From the NCBI GenBank assembly GCA_963812775.1, contig CAWEWH010000008.1, positions 310,001 to 374,000 of the forward strand: a DNA stretch of 64,000 nt. The letters run 5' to 3'. The notes beneath the pieces were generated by a model, which was given only the letters and a program-made list of their open reading frames with translations, was not told the DNA's origin and searched no databases. This document shows positions 27,527 through 35,061 of this stretch, one piece after another. The position numbers and the translations under genes are program-made. The DNA is from CAWEWH01 sp963812775 (GTDB taxonomy: Bacteria > Pseudomonadota > Alphaproteobacteria > Rhizobiales > Beijerinckiaceae). The stretch's first letter is position 1. The number at the start of each line of letters is the position of its first letter.

Positions 27527-27565
27527 AGCACGATTTGATCTCATTGAAACCGGATCGTGCTCTAG
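27523..27565. repeat. CTAG-bounded palindrome (AGCACGAT type)
   Basis: 43-bp palindrome CTAGAGCACGAT...ATCGTGCTCTAG followed by T8; as an RNA it is a stem with a U tract, so it should work as a rho-independent terminator for the thioesterase gene. The left CTAG supplies that gene's stop codon. A variant with the same GATCCGGTTT core is at 34210-34239. Confidence 0.75.
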
Positions 27566-27580
27566 GTTTTTTTTGATTTG

Positions 27581-27628
27581 GCGCATGATCTTATCCGAAA
27601 ACCGCTCACACTTTTCGGGATCATGCGC
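27581..27628. repeat. GCATGATC palindrome
   Basis: 48-bp hairpin GCGCATGATCTTATCCGAAAA...CTTTTCGGGATCATGCGC, best-preserved copy in the window, 15 bp after the CTAG palindrome and 17 bp before the stop of the convergent LysR gene. Confidence 0.8.
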
Positions 27629-27645
27629 GAGCGCCTGCACCGCGC

Positions 27646-28677
27646 TCAGGCCACGTCCGCAGCGAAGGGCGGATTGATGACGATCGACGGCAGGTCGTCG
27701 AAGCGCACGTCCTCGGCCGGCGGCGTCCAGGTCGCAAATTCGCGCGGATGGATGAATTCGTCCCGGAACCACGGATACTTGCGCGGGTCGAACTGGTCCT
27801 TCAGCCAGTCGATGAACAGGGCGATGCGCGGCATCGACCGGACATCAGGATGATAGGTGAGCCAGATGTCGATCTCGTTGCGCCGGTCGATATCGATCGG
27901 CACCACAGTGGCGCCGAGCGGTCCCGCATAGGTCGGCAGGAGGCCGATCCCCAGGCCCATCTCGACGGCATAATAATGCGCCGTCGACGCGTTGGTGCGC
28001 AATGCCACGAGACCGTCGAGACTGAGGCCCGGCCCGAGGAATTTCTGCAGCACGCCATGGTCCGCCTGAACGCTCGTCTGATCGATGAGCTTGTGGTTGA
28101 CGAGCTCATCAACGCTCGACGGCGCGCCATAGGTGTCGATGTAGCGCGGCGCCGCGAAGGGATAGGCGTGGATGCGGCCGATCTTCTTGACCATGAGCTC
28201 AGGGTTCTTGGGGCGGACCAGCTGCACCGCCACGTCGCATTCGTGGCGCATCACGTCGGTTATCTCCATCGAGCATTTCAGATCGACGACGGTGAACGGA
28301 TTGGTGCGGTTGAATTCGGCGAGGCGGCCCATCAGCCAGAACGTTCCCAGGCCTTCGGTGATGGCGCAGCGCACCAAGCCGCGGCTCGAAATGTCCCTGT
28401 CCAGGTAGGCGCGCAGTGAATGCGATGCCTGCTCCATCTGCTCGGCGGCCACCAAGGCGTCGACGCCTTCGCGGGTCAGCGACACTCCCTCGGGGACACG
28501 GTTGAACAGCCGCACGCCGAGGTCGGATTCCAGCCGCTCCATGCGCCGGGTGAGGGTCGAGGAGGCGAGACCCATCGCGAGGGCCGCCTTGCGGAAGCTT
28601 GCATGCCTCGCGGTCGCCGCAAACAGACGCAGGTCGTCCCACGAGACCCGGTCAAGAACGAGCTTGGTCTGCTCCAT
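27646..28677 (-). CDS. LysR-family transcriptional regulator
   Basis: 343 aa from ATG 28677 (MEQTKLVLDRVSWDDLRLF); an ATG 11 codons earlier (28710) is also possible. The winged helix LRLFAATARHASFRKAALAMGLASSTLTRRMERLESDLG is at residues 15-53, then the substrate-binding domain. The C-terminal tail (FATWTPPAEDVRFDDLPS) is longer than usual. Divergent from the GNAT-like operon starting at 28789 (111-bp gap), so it is its likely regulator. Confidence 0.9.
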   Translation of the reverse strand: MEQTKLVLDRVSWDDLRLFAATARHASFRKAALAMGLASSTLTRRMERLESDLGVRLFNRVPEGVSLTREGVDALVAAEQMEQASHSLRAYLDRDISSRGLVRCAITEGLGTFWLMGRLAEFNRTNPFTVVDLKCSMEITDVMRHECDVAVQLVRPKNPELMVKKIGRIHAYPFAAPRYIDTYGAPSSVDELVNHKLIDQTSVQADHGVLQKFLGPGLSLDGLVALRTNASTAHYYAVEMGLGIGLLPTYAGPLGATVVPIDIDRRNEIDIWLTYHPDVRSMPRIALFIDWLKDQFDPRKYPWFRDEFIHPREFATWTPPAEDVRFDDLPSIVINPPFAADVA

Positions 28678-28788
28678 TTTTGCAGCGCCCTGCTGTGAAG
28701 ATGGGGGCATGGAAAACCGCCTTTCGTCGCTAAACTAAGGGGAAATCAACACAAAGCAACAGCCGGCCGGTTGTGGCTTCGGAGAACC

Positions 28789-29391
28789 ATGTCCAAAAAT
28801 GGAGCGCTCTTACGCCGACACGTGCCGCTGGCCCCAGGCTGGCCGGCGCCGCAATTGGCGGCGATGGCTCCGAAGCTGGTGGTCCGGAAGGCCAGAAGGG
28901 GTGAAGTGCCCGCCCTTCTCGAGGCGGCGCGCTTGGCGATCGGGGTCGACCTCGCGCCCTTGGCGACGGTCCTTGGGGTCTTCGACCATGATCCAGACAC
29001 GATATGGGCCTTCGAGCGCCAGGGTCGCCTGCTGGGGGCTGCAGCCTTCCTCCATTTGTCGCGGCACGGGGTGAAATCCCTTCTCGACGGGGACCTGGAC
29101 CCATCCTCCCCTGGAGCCGAGTTCCTGGCGCCGCCATCCGCGGCGCCGGCCGGCGTCTATTTCTGGAGCATTTACGGCACGGTAGCCGGCACTGCCGGTC
29201 GGATTTTCACTGTCCTGCAGCAACCGCGCTTTGCGCGGGCCGACCTCTGGGCCGTCCCTCTGACTCAGAGCGGCAGACGCTTCTTCACAAACCGAGGATT
29301 CACGCCATTTCCGGCCGCTCGGGCCAATATGTTCTGCTATCGCCGCGTATCGAGCAAAGCGACGCTTGTCGGAACCGGAGACACACCATGA
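28789..29391 (+). CDS. GNAT-like protein, first gene of coupled operon
   Basis: 200 aa. N-terminal part KLVVRKARRGEVPALLEAARLAI and the C-terminal LWAVPLTQSGRRFFTNRGFTPF resemble N-acyltransferase beginning and end segments, but no clear Q/RxxGxG/A acyl-CoA loop is seen (the middle, VYFWSIYGTVAGTAGRIFTVLQ, is where it should be). The start could be 28771 or 28789. Its TGA overlaps the next ATG (ATGA). Function unknown; the assignment to the GNAT fold is tentative. Confidence 0.7.
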   Translation: MSKNGALLRRHVPLAPGWPAPQLAAMAPKLVVRKARRGEVPALLEAARLAIGVDLAPLATVLGVFDHDPDTIWAFERQGRLLGAAAFLHLSRHGVKSLLDGDLDPSSPGAEFLAPPSAAPAGVYFWSIYGTVAGTAGRIFTVLQQPRFARADLWAVPLTQSGRRFFTNRGFTPFPAARANMFCYRRVSSKATLVGTGDTP

Positions 29392-29981
29392 GTAGAACGT
29401 TCGGCAATCGCGAATTCAGAATCGAGGTGGCCCGTTCGCTGAATGACCTGATGAAGGTCGCGGCACTACGCGCTGCCGTCTACATGGCCGAGCAGGCCTG
29501 TCCCTACGACGAGGAGTTCGACGGCAACGACTTCTGCGCCATGCACTTCGTCGGCTATCTCGGGGGCGAGCCGGCCGGCTGCCTGCGCGCCAGGTTCTTC
29601 GCCGATTTCTGCAAGCTCGAACGGCTCGCCGTGCGCCATGAGTTCCGCCGCTCGACCCTCGCCTTCGACCTGGTGCGGGCCGGCATGCAGATGGCCCGCA
29701 GGAAGGGCTACGCGCGCATCTATGGCCACGCGCAGGACAGGCTGGTGCCGTTCTGGAAGCGCTTCGGCGCCCGGCCCCTCGGGCCCGGCCGCAAGCTCAG
29801 CTTCAGCGATTTCGACTACACCGAGATGGTCATCGATTTGGCGCCTGACCCGGAGGCCATCCGGCTCGGCGCCGATCCTTACGTCATCGTGAGGCCGGAG
29901 GGCGCCTGGGACGAGCCCGGCATCCTGGAGAAATCCGCGAACCGTCCGGCCACCTCTCCGTTGCGGGAGCTTGCGGCATGA
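29388..29981 (+). CDS. GNAT-family N-acetyltransferase-like protein
   Basis: 197 aa. FRIEVARSLNDLMKVAALRAAVYMAEQACPYDEEFDGND (first helix and strand), VGYLGGEPAGCLRARFF, KLERLAVRHEFRRSTLAFDLVRAGMQMARRKG (motif A region, with RRSTLA where QxxGxG/A is expected) and YGHAQDRLVPFWKRFGARPLG give the GNAT topology. The FDGNDF region also recalls autoinducer-synthase-like GNATs, but that is weak. ATGA overlaps at both ends couple it to its neighbours. Confidence 0.82.
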   Translation: MSRTFGNREFRIEVARSLNDLMKVAALRAAVYMAEQACPYDEEFDGNDFCAMHFVGYLGGEPAGCLRARFFADFCKLERLAVRHEFRRSTLAFDLVRAGMQMARRKGYARIYGHAQDRLVPFWKRFGARPLGPGRKLSFSDFDYTEMVIDLAPDPEAIRLGADPYVIVRPEGAWDEPGILEKSANRPATSPLRELAA

Positions 29982-30586
29982 CCAACGTCGTCCGTGCCGC
30001 CGATCGGTTTCGCCGGCGCACGCAACTCCTGCTGCTGCTCGATCTGCAATATGAGCACCTCGCGGGGCACTTGCGCCACCGCGTCATTGACGCCGAGCGG
30101 GTCTTGCGCGCCTGCACACGCCTGCTCGAAGCGGCCCGCCACAATGGCATCCGCGTCGCCCATGCGCGCCACGTCGCCGCCATGGGCGGCCGCGACCGCT
30201 CGCCGGGGCTTGCCTGGATCGAGGGCTGTCGGCCGCTCGCCAACGAGATGGTGTGCGATCACGTGGCCCCGTCGTGCTACTCGAACCCGGTCTTCGCCGG
30301 CGTCATCGAGCATCTCTATCAGCCGCAGCTGTTCCTGGCCGGCTTCGGCCTCAACGAAACCGGGCTCGCCACCGCCATCGACGGCTTCAGCCGCCGCCAC
30401 ACGCTGACCCTCGTTCACGACGCAAGCGCCTGCCACGGCGCCGGCGCCCGGGTCGGCCATCGGGCCGTTTGCGATCTCGTCGGCCAGTTCAGCAACATGG
30501 CGGGCGTCGAGGCCACGCTCGCCGACTTCAGCCATCACTCGAGGCACGAAAGGTACGCGCCATGGAAACCCGCGATCTCGACCTAA
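29978..30586 (+). CDS. Isochorismatase-fold protein lacking catalytic Lys and Cys
   Basis: 202 aa. LLLLLDLQYEHLAG matches the Asp strand of cysteine hydrolases, RVLRACTRLLEAARHNGIRVAHARH the first helix, and LFLAGFGLNETGLATAIDGFSR the strand-loop that normally holds TxxCV. Here Thr replaces the Cys nucleophile, and the Lys segment reads PSCYSNPVFAG. Probably a pseudoenzyme or binding protein. Starts by ATGA overlap with the GNAT gene. The last 25 residues overlap the small gene at 30562 and are duplicated around 30760-30860. Confidence 0.8.
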   Translation: MTNVVRAADRFRRRTQLLLLLDLQYEHLAGHLRHRVIDAERVLRACTRLLEAARHNGIRVAHARHVAAMGGRDRSPGLAWIEGCRPLANEMVCDHVAPSCYSNPVFAGVIEHLYQPQLFLAGFGLNETGLATAIDGFSRRHTLTLVHDASACHGAGARVGHRAVCDLVGQFSNMAGVEATLADFSHHSRHERYAPWKPAIST

Positions 30587-30867
30587 TCGCCGAGTACTGC
30601 GCCGAGGCCCGTCGCCTGGCGAACGCGCGTGGCGACAGGATCCTGAGCTATTTTCTGAGCATGGCGTTGGCCGACGCGCGCGATGCGCGCAAGCGGGAGG
30701 GCGCGGCAGCCGCCCATCCGGCGCGCGCCGCAGCCGTGGAGCCTGAGAGCCTTACGAGAAAATCACCGAGCTCGCGGACGTGGAGGTCACCGTCGCCCGC
30801 TTCAGCCATCATGCCAGACACAGAAGGTATGCGTCATGGAAACTCGCGATCTCGACTTGATCGCTGA
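30562..30867 (+). CDS. Small helical protein, tandem copy 1
   Basis: 101 aa, METRDLDLIAEYCAEARRLANARGD followed by LSYFLSMALADARDARKRE; an amphipathic helical protein of no recognised family. It overlaps the end of the isochorismatase-fold gene by 25 bp and the next copy by 32 bp. Residues after about 50 are not matched in copy 2 and run through a relic of a second isochorismatase-fold C-terminus, so the original gene was probably shorter. Confidence 0.65.
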   Translation: METRDLDLIAEYCAEARRLANARGDRILSYFLSMALADARDARKREGAAAAHPARAAAVEPESLTRKSPSSRTWRSPSPASAIMPDTEGMRHGNSRSRLDR

Positions 30868-31024
30868 ATACTGCATCGAGGCGCAGCGCCTGGCCAATGC
30901 ACGCGGCGACAAGCTGCTGAGCTATTTCCTGGGCATGGCGCTGGCGGCCGCGCGTGACGCAAAGAAGCGAAAGGGGGGCGGCGGTGGGGGCGGCCGCGCC
31001 GGCCGCGCCCGGCGGCGTCGCTAG
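30836..31024 (+). CDS. Small helical protein, tandem copy 2, with Gly/Arg tail
   Basis: 62 aa. The first 48 residues are nearly the same as copy 1 (METRDLDLIAEYC.EA.RLANARGD..LSYFL.MALA.ARDA.KR), then a Gly7 run and an Arg-rich tail. Start ATG after AGAAGG. The TAG stop (31022-31024) is inside the terminal CTAG of a short palindromic element; the tail may therefore be read-through into a new 3' end. Function unknown. Confidence 0.65.
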   Translation: METRDLDLIAEYCIEAQRLANARGDKLLSYFLGMALAAARDAKKRKGGGGGGGRAGRARRRR

Positions 31025-31052
31025 CGTGGCGATTCCGAATTCAGCGCACTAG
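31021..31052. repeat. Minimal CTAG-bounded element between convergent genes
   Basis: 32 bp: CTAGCGTGGCGATTCCG joined to AATTCAGCGCACTAG. In inverted orientation this is the left end of arm 1 fused to the right end of arm 2 of the 180-bp element at 34237. The left CTAG gives the stop codon of the plus-strand gene and the right CTAG that of the minus-strand gene. Confidence 0.75.
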
Positions 31053-31237
31053 GCCTTGTCGGCGAGGGCCGCAGCGATGCGCACGATCGACTGACGCAAT
31101 TTTTCGTCCTCGATTGCCGCGAAGGCCCTGACCAGGATCATGCCTTCGTCAACCTCAGCATGAAGGGCAGGGACGTCAGCGGCACGCGAGCGCGCCCGCC
31201 GGCTCATGCCGCGTCGCGGCTTCGGATTTTTCGACAT
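31049..31237 (-). CDS. Small hypothetical protein
   Basis: 62 aa from ATG 31237 (MSKNPKPRRGMSRRARSRAADVPALHAEVDEGMILVRAFAAIEDEKLRQSIVRIAAALADKA, written here only to describe: basic N-terminus, acidic middle, helical C-terminus). GAGTGACC precedes the start. Its TAG is contributed by the repeat element. Resembles short conserved rhizobial proteins of unknown function. The following 31238-31586 holds no recognisable gene; it contains only the Shine-Dalgarno region of the oxidase gene. Confidence 0.6.
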   Translation of the reverse strand: MSKNPKPRRGMSRRARSRAADVPALHAEVDEGMILVRAFAAIEDEKLRQSIVRIAAALADKA

Positions 31238-31586
31238 GGTCACTCAGCAAAGGTTGCGAGCTGTTCCCGTGCCGCATAAGCGCCAGCTCATGAACTCACC
31301 CAAGAGTGCCACCAGACGTTGCATCACTTCAAGGTTTTTCGCGCAATTGCCGCGAAGATTGTAGTGGGTTGCCTCATGATTTGTTGACGCGATTGCACAC
31401 AAGGCGGCATTTTCTTCAAAGTGTAAGCACTTGCGGATCGCGGCGTGCCGCCGCCCAAATGGTGAGCGAAAGGCGAATCCGGCTGGATTCCAGCGCTGCA
31501 AATGAATATGTCCCGCCATTGGACGGTTGGAGAACTGCCTACACGAAAAATTTAGGCGGGGCAGCGCCGGCATTCGAGGAGTTTCC

Positions 31587-33920
31587 GTGGGACAATTCGG
31601 CATTGGACAAGCGGTTCGCCGCAAGGAAGACGTTCGCTTCATCACCGGCACGGGCCGTTTCACCGACGACATTCACCTCGACGGCGAGGCGCACGCCTAT
31701 TTCCTGCGCTCCCCACATGCCCACGCGCGCATCCGCGCCATCGACACCGCTGCCGCCAAGGCGGCGCCGGGCGTGCTCGCCGTCCTGACGCATGCCGATG
31801 TCGCGGCGGCCGGCCTCGGCCCGATCAAATGCTCGACGCCGTTCCTCAGGAACCGCGACGGCTCGCCCTATCTCAATCCCGGCCGGCCGCAGCTCGCCAC
31901 CGGCAAGGTCCGCCATGTGGGCGATCCCGTCGCCATGGTGGTGGCCGGCACGCTCGCTCAGGCCAAGGATGCCGCCGAGCTGATCGAGGTGGCCTACGAG
32001 CCTTTGCCGGTGGTCACTGATCCGCTCGCCGCGGTGAAGCCAGGCGCGCCGCTGCTCTACGACGACGTGCCGAACAATATCCCGCTCGACTGGCAATTCG
32101 GCGACGAGGCCGCCACCACCGCCGCCTTCGCAAAGGCCGACAAGGTGGTGAAGCTCGATCTTGCCATCAACCGCATCGTCGTCGCGTCGCTGGAACCGCG
32201 CGGCGCCGTCGCGGCGTACGATCGCGCGACGGAGCGCTACACCGTCCACATGGGCTCGCAGGGCGCCTTCGGGGCCCGCGGCCACTTGGCGCGCGGCCTC
32301 AACGTCGAGCCCGCGAAGGTGCGCGTCATCACCTCGGACGTCGGCGGCGGCTTCGGCATGAAGGGCTTCGACTTCCCCGAGCACACGCTCGCTGCCTTCG
32401 CGTCGAAGCAGATTGGGCGGCCGGTGCGCTGGGCGTCCGAGCGTCAGGAGGCCTTTCTCAGCGACACGCAGGGGCGCGAGCAGCATGTCGCGGCCGAGCT
32501 CGCCCTCGACAAGGATGGCAAGTTCCTCGCCGTGCGCGCCGAGACGCACGCCAATGTCGGCGCCTATCTGTCGTTCTTCAGCCTCGCCATCCCGACGGTG
32601 GCGGGCTTTCGCCTGCTCACCGGCGCCTACCGCATCCCGGCCGCCTTCGTGCGCGTCAGGGCGGTGGTCACCAACACGGTATGGGTCGACGCCTATCGCG
32701 GCGCCGGCCGGCCGGAAGTGTCCTACATCGTCGAGCGTCTCGTCGACGCGGCGGCGCGCGCGACAGGGATGTCGGCCACCGCCATCCGTCGCAAGAACTT
32801 CGTCCCCAAATCGGCGATGCCGTATCAGACGCCGATGATCGTCGCCTACGACAGCGGCGACTTCCGCGCCACCATGGACAAGGCTCTCGAGGCCGCCGAC
32901 TGGAATAGTGCCGGGACGCGTCGCCGCGAGGCCAAGCGGCGCGGCAAGCTCCACGGCGCCGGTCTCTCCTACTACATGGAGGTCACCGCCAACACTCCGC
33001 AGGAACTGGCCGACATCAAGTTCCGCGCCGACGGCCGTGTCATCATGGGGGTCGGCACCGGCCCGTCTGGCCAAGGCCACGAGACCGCCTTCGCGCAAAT
33101 CCTCGAGGATCGTCTCGGCATTCCCTTCGACAAGATCGACTTTGTCTTCGGCGACACCGATCAGTTGAAGTCGGGCGGCGGCACCGGCGGCGCTAAATCG
33201 TTGATGCTGGCCGGCACGGCCCTCGTCGACGTGTCCGAGAAGATCATCGTCAAGGGCAAGAAGCTGGCCGGCCATTTCCTCGAAGCCGCCGCCAGCGACA
33301 TCGACTTCCGCGACGGCACCTTCGCCATTGCCGGCACCGACCGGTCGATCTTCATCATGGATCTCGCCAAGCGCGCGCTCGAGGCCAAGAACCTGCCGCC
33401 CGATCTCGCCGGCGGCCTCGACGAGGTCGGCAAGAGCACCACCGACAAGAACACCTTTCCCAACGGCTGCCACATCTGCGAGGTCGAGATCGATCCGCAG
33501 ACCGGCCAGACGCAGGTGGTGCGCTACACGGTCGTCGACGATTTCGGCGCCGTGGTAAATCCGCTGATCCTCAAGGGCCAGATGCACGGCGGCATCGCCC
33601 AAGGCATCGGCCAGGCGCTGCTCGAGCACGCCCATTATGACGACGGCGGCCAGCTCGTGACCGCCTCGTTCCAGGACTACGCCATGCCGCGGGCGCTCGA
33701 CCTGCCGGATTTGGCCCTCGACTTCAACAACGTGCCGTGCCGGACCAACGTGCTTGGCATCAAGGGTGCCGGCGAGGCCGGCACCGTCGGCGCCCTCGGG
33801 GCCGTCATGAACGCCGTCGTCGACGCGCTCTCGCCGCTCGGCATCGCGCATATCGACATGCCGGCCTCACCGTCGCGGGTGTGGCGCGCCATCCAGCGCG
33901 CCAACGGCAAGGGCGCCTAG
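31587..33920 (+). CDS. Molybdenum hydroxylase large subunit, CoxL form II type
   Basis: 777 aa, xanthine-oxidase-family Mo subunit. Start GTG 31587 (VGQFGIGQAVRRKEDVRFITGTGRFTDD) after GAGGAG. Mo-cofactor motifs include GGGFGMKGFDFPEH, GTGPSGQGHETAFAQ and IKGAGEAGTVGALGAVMNAV (catalytic Glu in GAGE). The active-site loop reads AYRGAGR, the form II signature, not AYXCSFR of true CO dehydrogenase, so another substrate is likely. No FAD (CoxM) or 2Fe-2S (CoxS) subunit gene is adjacent in this window, which is unusual. Confidence 0.92.
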   Translation: MGQFGIGQAVRRKEDVRFITGTGRFTDDIHLDGEAHAYFLRSPHAHARIRAIDTAAAKAAPGVLAVLTHADVAAAGLGPIKCSTPFLRNRDGSPYLNPGRPQLATGKVRHVGDPVAMVVAGTLAQAKDAAELIEVAYEPLPVVTDPLAAVKPGAPLLYDDVPNNIPLDWQFGDEAATTAAFAKADKVVKLDLAINRIVVASLEPRGAVAAYDRATERYTVHMGSQGAFGARGHLARGLNVEPAKVRVITSDVGGGFGMKGFDFPEHTLAAFASKQIGRPVRWASERQEAFLSDTQGREQHVAAELALDKDGKFLAVRAETHANVGAYLSFFSLAIPTVAGFRLLTGAYRIPAAFVRVRAVVTNTVWVDAYRGAGRPEVSYIVERLVDAAARATGMSATAIRRKNFVPKSAMPYQTPMIVAYDSGDFRATMDKALEAADWNSAGTRRREAKRRGKLHGAGLSYYMEVTANTPQELADIKFRADGRVIMGVGTGPSGQGHETAFAQILEDRLGIPFDKIDFVFGDTDQLKSGGGTGGAKSLMLAGTALVDVSEKIIVKGKKLAGHFLEAAASDIDFRDGTFAIAGTDRSIFIMDLAKRALEAKNLPPDLAGGLDEVGKSTTDKNTFPNGCHICEVEIDPQTGQTQVVRYTVVDDFGAVVNPLILKGQMHGGIAQGIGQALLEHAHYDDGGQLVTASFQDYAMPRALDLPDLALDFNNVPCRTNVLGIKGAGEAGTVGALGAVMNAVVDALSPLGIAHIDMPASPSRVWRAIQRANGKGA

Positions 33921-33934
33921 CGAAGGAGGACGTC

Positions 33935-34129
33935 CTACTCCTCGTCCTTCTTGCCGAACGTCTCGCGCAGCTTGTCCTTGGCGCCGCCGAAGGCGTTCTG
34001 CACCTTGCCGGCCGCCTTGTCGGCTTTGCCTTCCGTCTGCAGCTTCTTGTCGCCCAGCACCTTGCCGGCGGCGTCCTTCACGGCGCCCTTTGCCTGCTTG
34101 GCCGAGCCTTCCACACGATCCTTGTCCAT
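33935..34129 (-). CDS. CsbD-family stress protein
   Basis: 64 aa. MDKDRVEGSAKQAKGAVKDAAGKVLGDKKLQTEGKADKAAGK is the typical CsbD domain: hydrophilic, Lys/Ala-rich and probably disordered. Start ATG 34129 follows GGAGGACATC. The family is induced by general stress; role unknown. Convergent with the oxidase gene, 14 bp apart. Confidence 0.93.
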   Translation of the reverse strand: MDKDRVEGSAKQAKGAVKDAAGKVLGDKKLQTEGKADKAAGKVQNAFGGAKDKLRETFGKKDEE

Positions 34130-34209
34130 GATGTCCTCCAAATTGATGGTCGGGTCAGATCAACGCCGCAGGCCGCGGAAAGGATCGTGTGCGAGATCAA
34201 AAAGTTGGA

Positions 34210-34239
34210 TAGGGCACGATCCGGTTTGGATCTGCCCTA
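34210..34239. repeat. Palindrome sharing a CTAG with the next element
   Basis: TAGGGCACGATCC-ggttt-GGATCTGCCCTA, 12-bp stem with one mismatch. Its right CTA(G) is the left CTAG of the 180-bp element that starts at 34237. Related to the palindrome at 27523-27565. Confidence 0.65.
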
Positions 34240-34416
34240 GTGTGCTGAATTTGAAGTTCGCTACATTGTTTGGATCAAGGACCGAGCGAACTTCAAATTC
34301 AAAAAGCACACTAGAATCAACCTTTTCTAGTGTGGCTTATGATTCCGAAATTCGCCGAGTCGTCTATTATTTGGACCTCCATCGATATGTGGCGAATTTC
34401 GGAATCGCCACACTAG
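34237..34416. repeat. Full-length double-hairpin CTAG element, copy 1
   Basis: 180 bp. Arm 1 (34237-34314) is an inverted repeat CTAGTGTGCTGAATTTGAAG.../...CTTCAAATTCAAAAAGCACACTAG. A 12-bp spacer follows. Arm 2 (34327-34416) is an inverted repeat CTAGTGTGGCTTATGATTCC.../...GGAATCGCCACACTAG. All four ends are CTAG. The right CTAG gives the stop codon of the minus-strand membrane gene. No ORF inside. Confidence 0.85.
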
Positions 34417-34811
34417 ACGAACAGATAGGCCGGCCAGAACGGCGTCCATATGAGCGCCTTGGCGACAATGCCGAGGGAGCAATCCCACGTTTCGCACGTC
34501 TCCCAGTGCCGCGCGATGTAGAAGGCCGGAAAGAACAAGGCGCCGAGGCACCAGACGGCCCCGGCAGCAACCGTCACCGGCTCGACCGTCTCCAGCGACG
34601 CCTTGAGCGGCGCGATCGCCGTCCGCACGGACGCCTCGACTCCATAGATGACGAGCCAATAGACCGGCCAGGCGAGGGCGGCGAGGCAATAGACAGCGCG
34701 ATGGCGCAGATCGGACCTTCCGTGCCGCCAAAGATGGCCGAATGTGGCGACGCCAACGAAACCGTAGGCGAGGAGAAGGGCGCCGCCGTAGCCTGGCATC
34801 CATGCGAGCAT
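34413..34811 (-). CDS. Small integral membrane protein
   Basis: 132 aa from ATG 34811 (MLAWMPGYGGALLLAYGFVG). Three or four hydrophobic segments (about residues 9-23, 40-58, 82-100 and near the C-terminus), with two Cys near ETCETWDCS. Family not recognised. The stop TAG (34415-34413) is formed by the CTAG end of the adjacent repeat. Longer ORFs up to 34964 add a low-complexity unconserved N-terminus. Confidence 0.7.
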   Translation of the reverse strand: MLAWMPGYGGALLLAYGFVGVATFGHLWRHGRSDLRHRAVYCLAALAWPVYWLVIYGVEASVRTAIAPLKASLETVEPVTVAAGAVWCLGALFFPAFYIARHWETCETWDCSLGIVAKALIWTPFWPAYLFV

Positions 34812-35061
34812 GTTTGATGATGTACAACTACGGATAGGTTTCGGTAAGGGGCCTTCTTCCCCTTGTGCGCAGCCGCGGCTTGGCGCCCGCGGCGGCGTGG
34901 TGTCGCGGCCGGGCGCTGCGGCGGGCCCCGGTGTGGCATTCCGGCCGCGGCCAAGCTGCGACACAGAGACGAGGCCATCGATGAGCCCATCGGGGCCTTA
35001 TCAAACAGTGATTCGGCCCTTACATTGCGCGGACCATCAACAACCGGAAGGAGGTGATCCA

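Noticed and set aside
31244..31672. 142-codon minus-strand frame before the CoxL-type gene
   Set aside because: Its first third is antisense to the oxidase start and the rest has no recognisable domain or ribosome-binding site.
31587..33920. True carbon monoxide dehydrogenase
   Set aside because: The active-site loop is AYRGAGR, not AYXCSFR, and the partner subunits are absent.
34200..34420. CRISPR array or phage attachment site
   Set aside because: The repeats are palindromic arms of one element with no regular spacers, and no integrase or cas gene is present.
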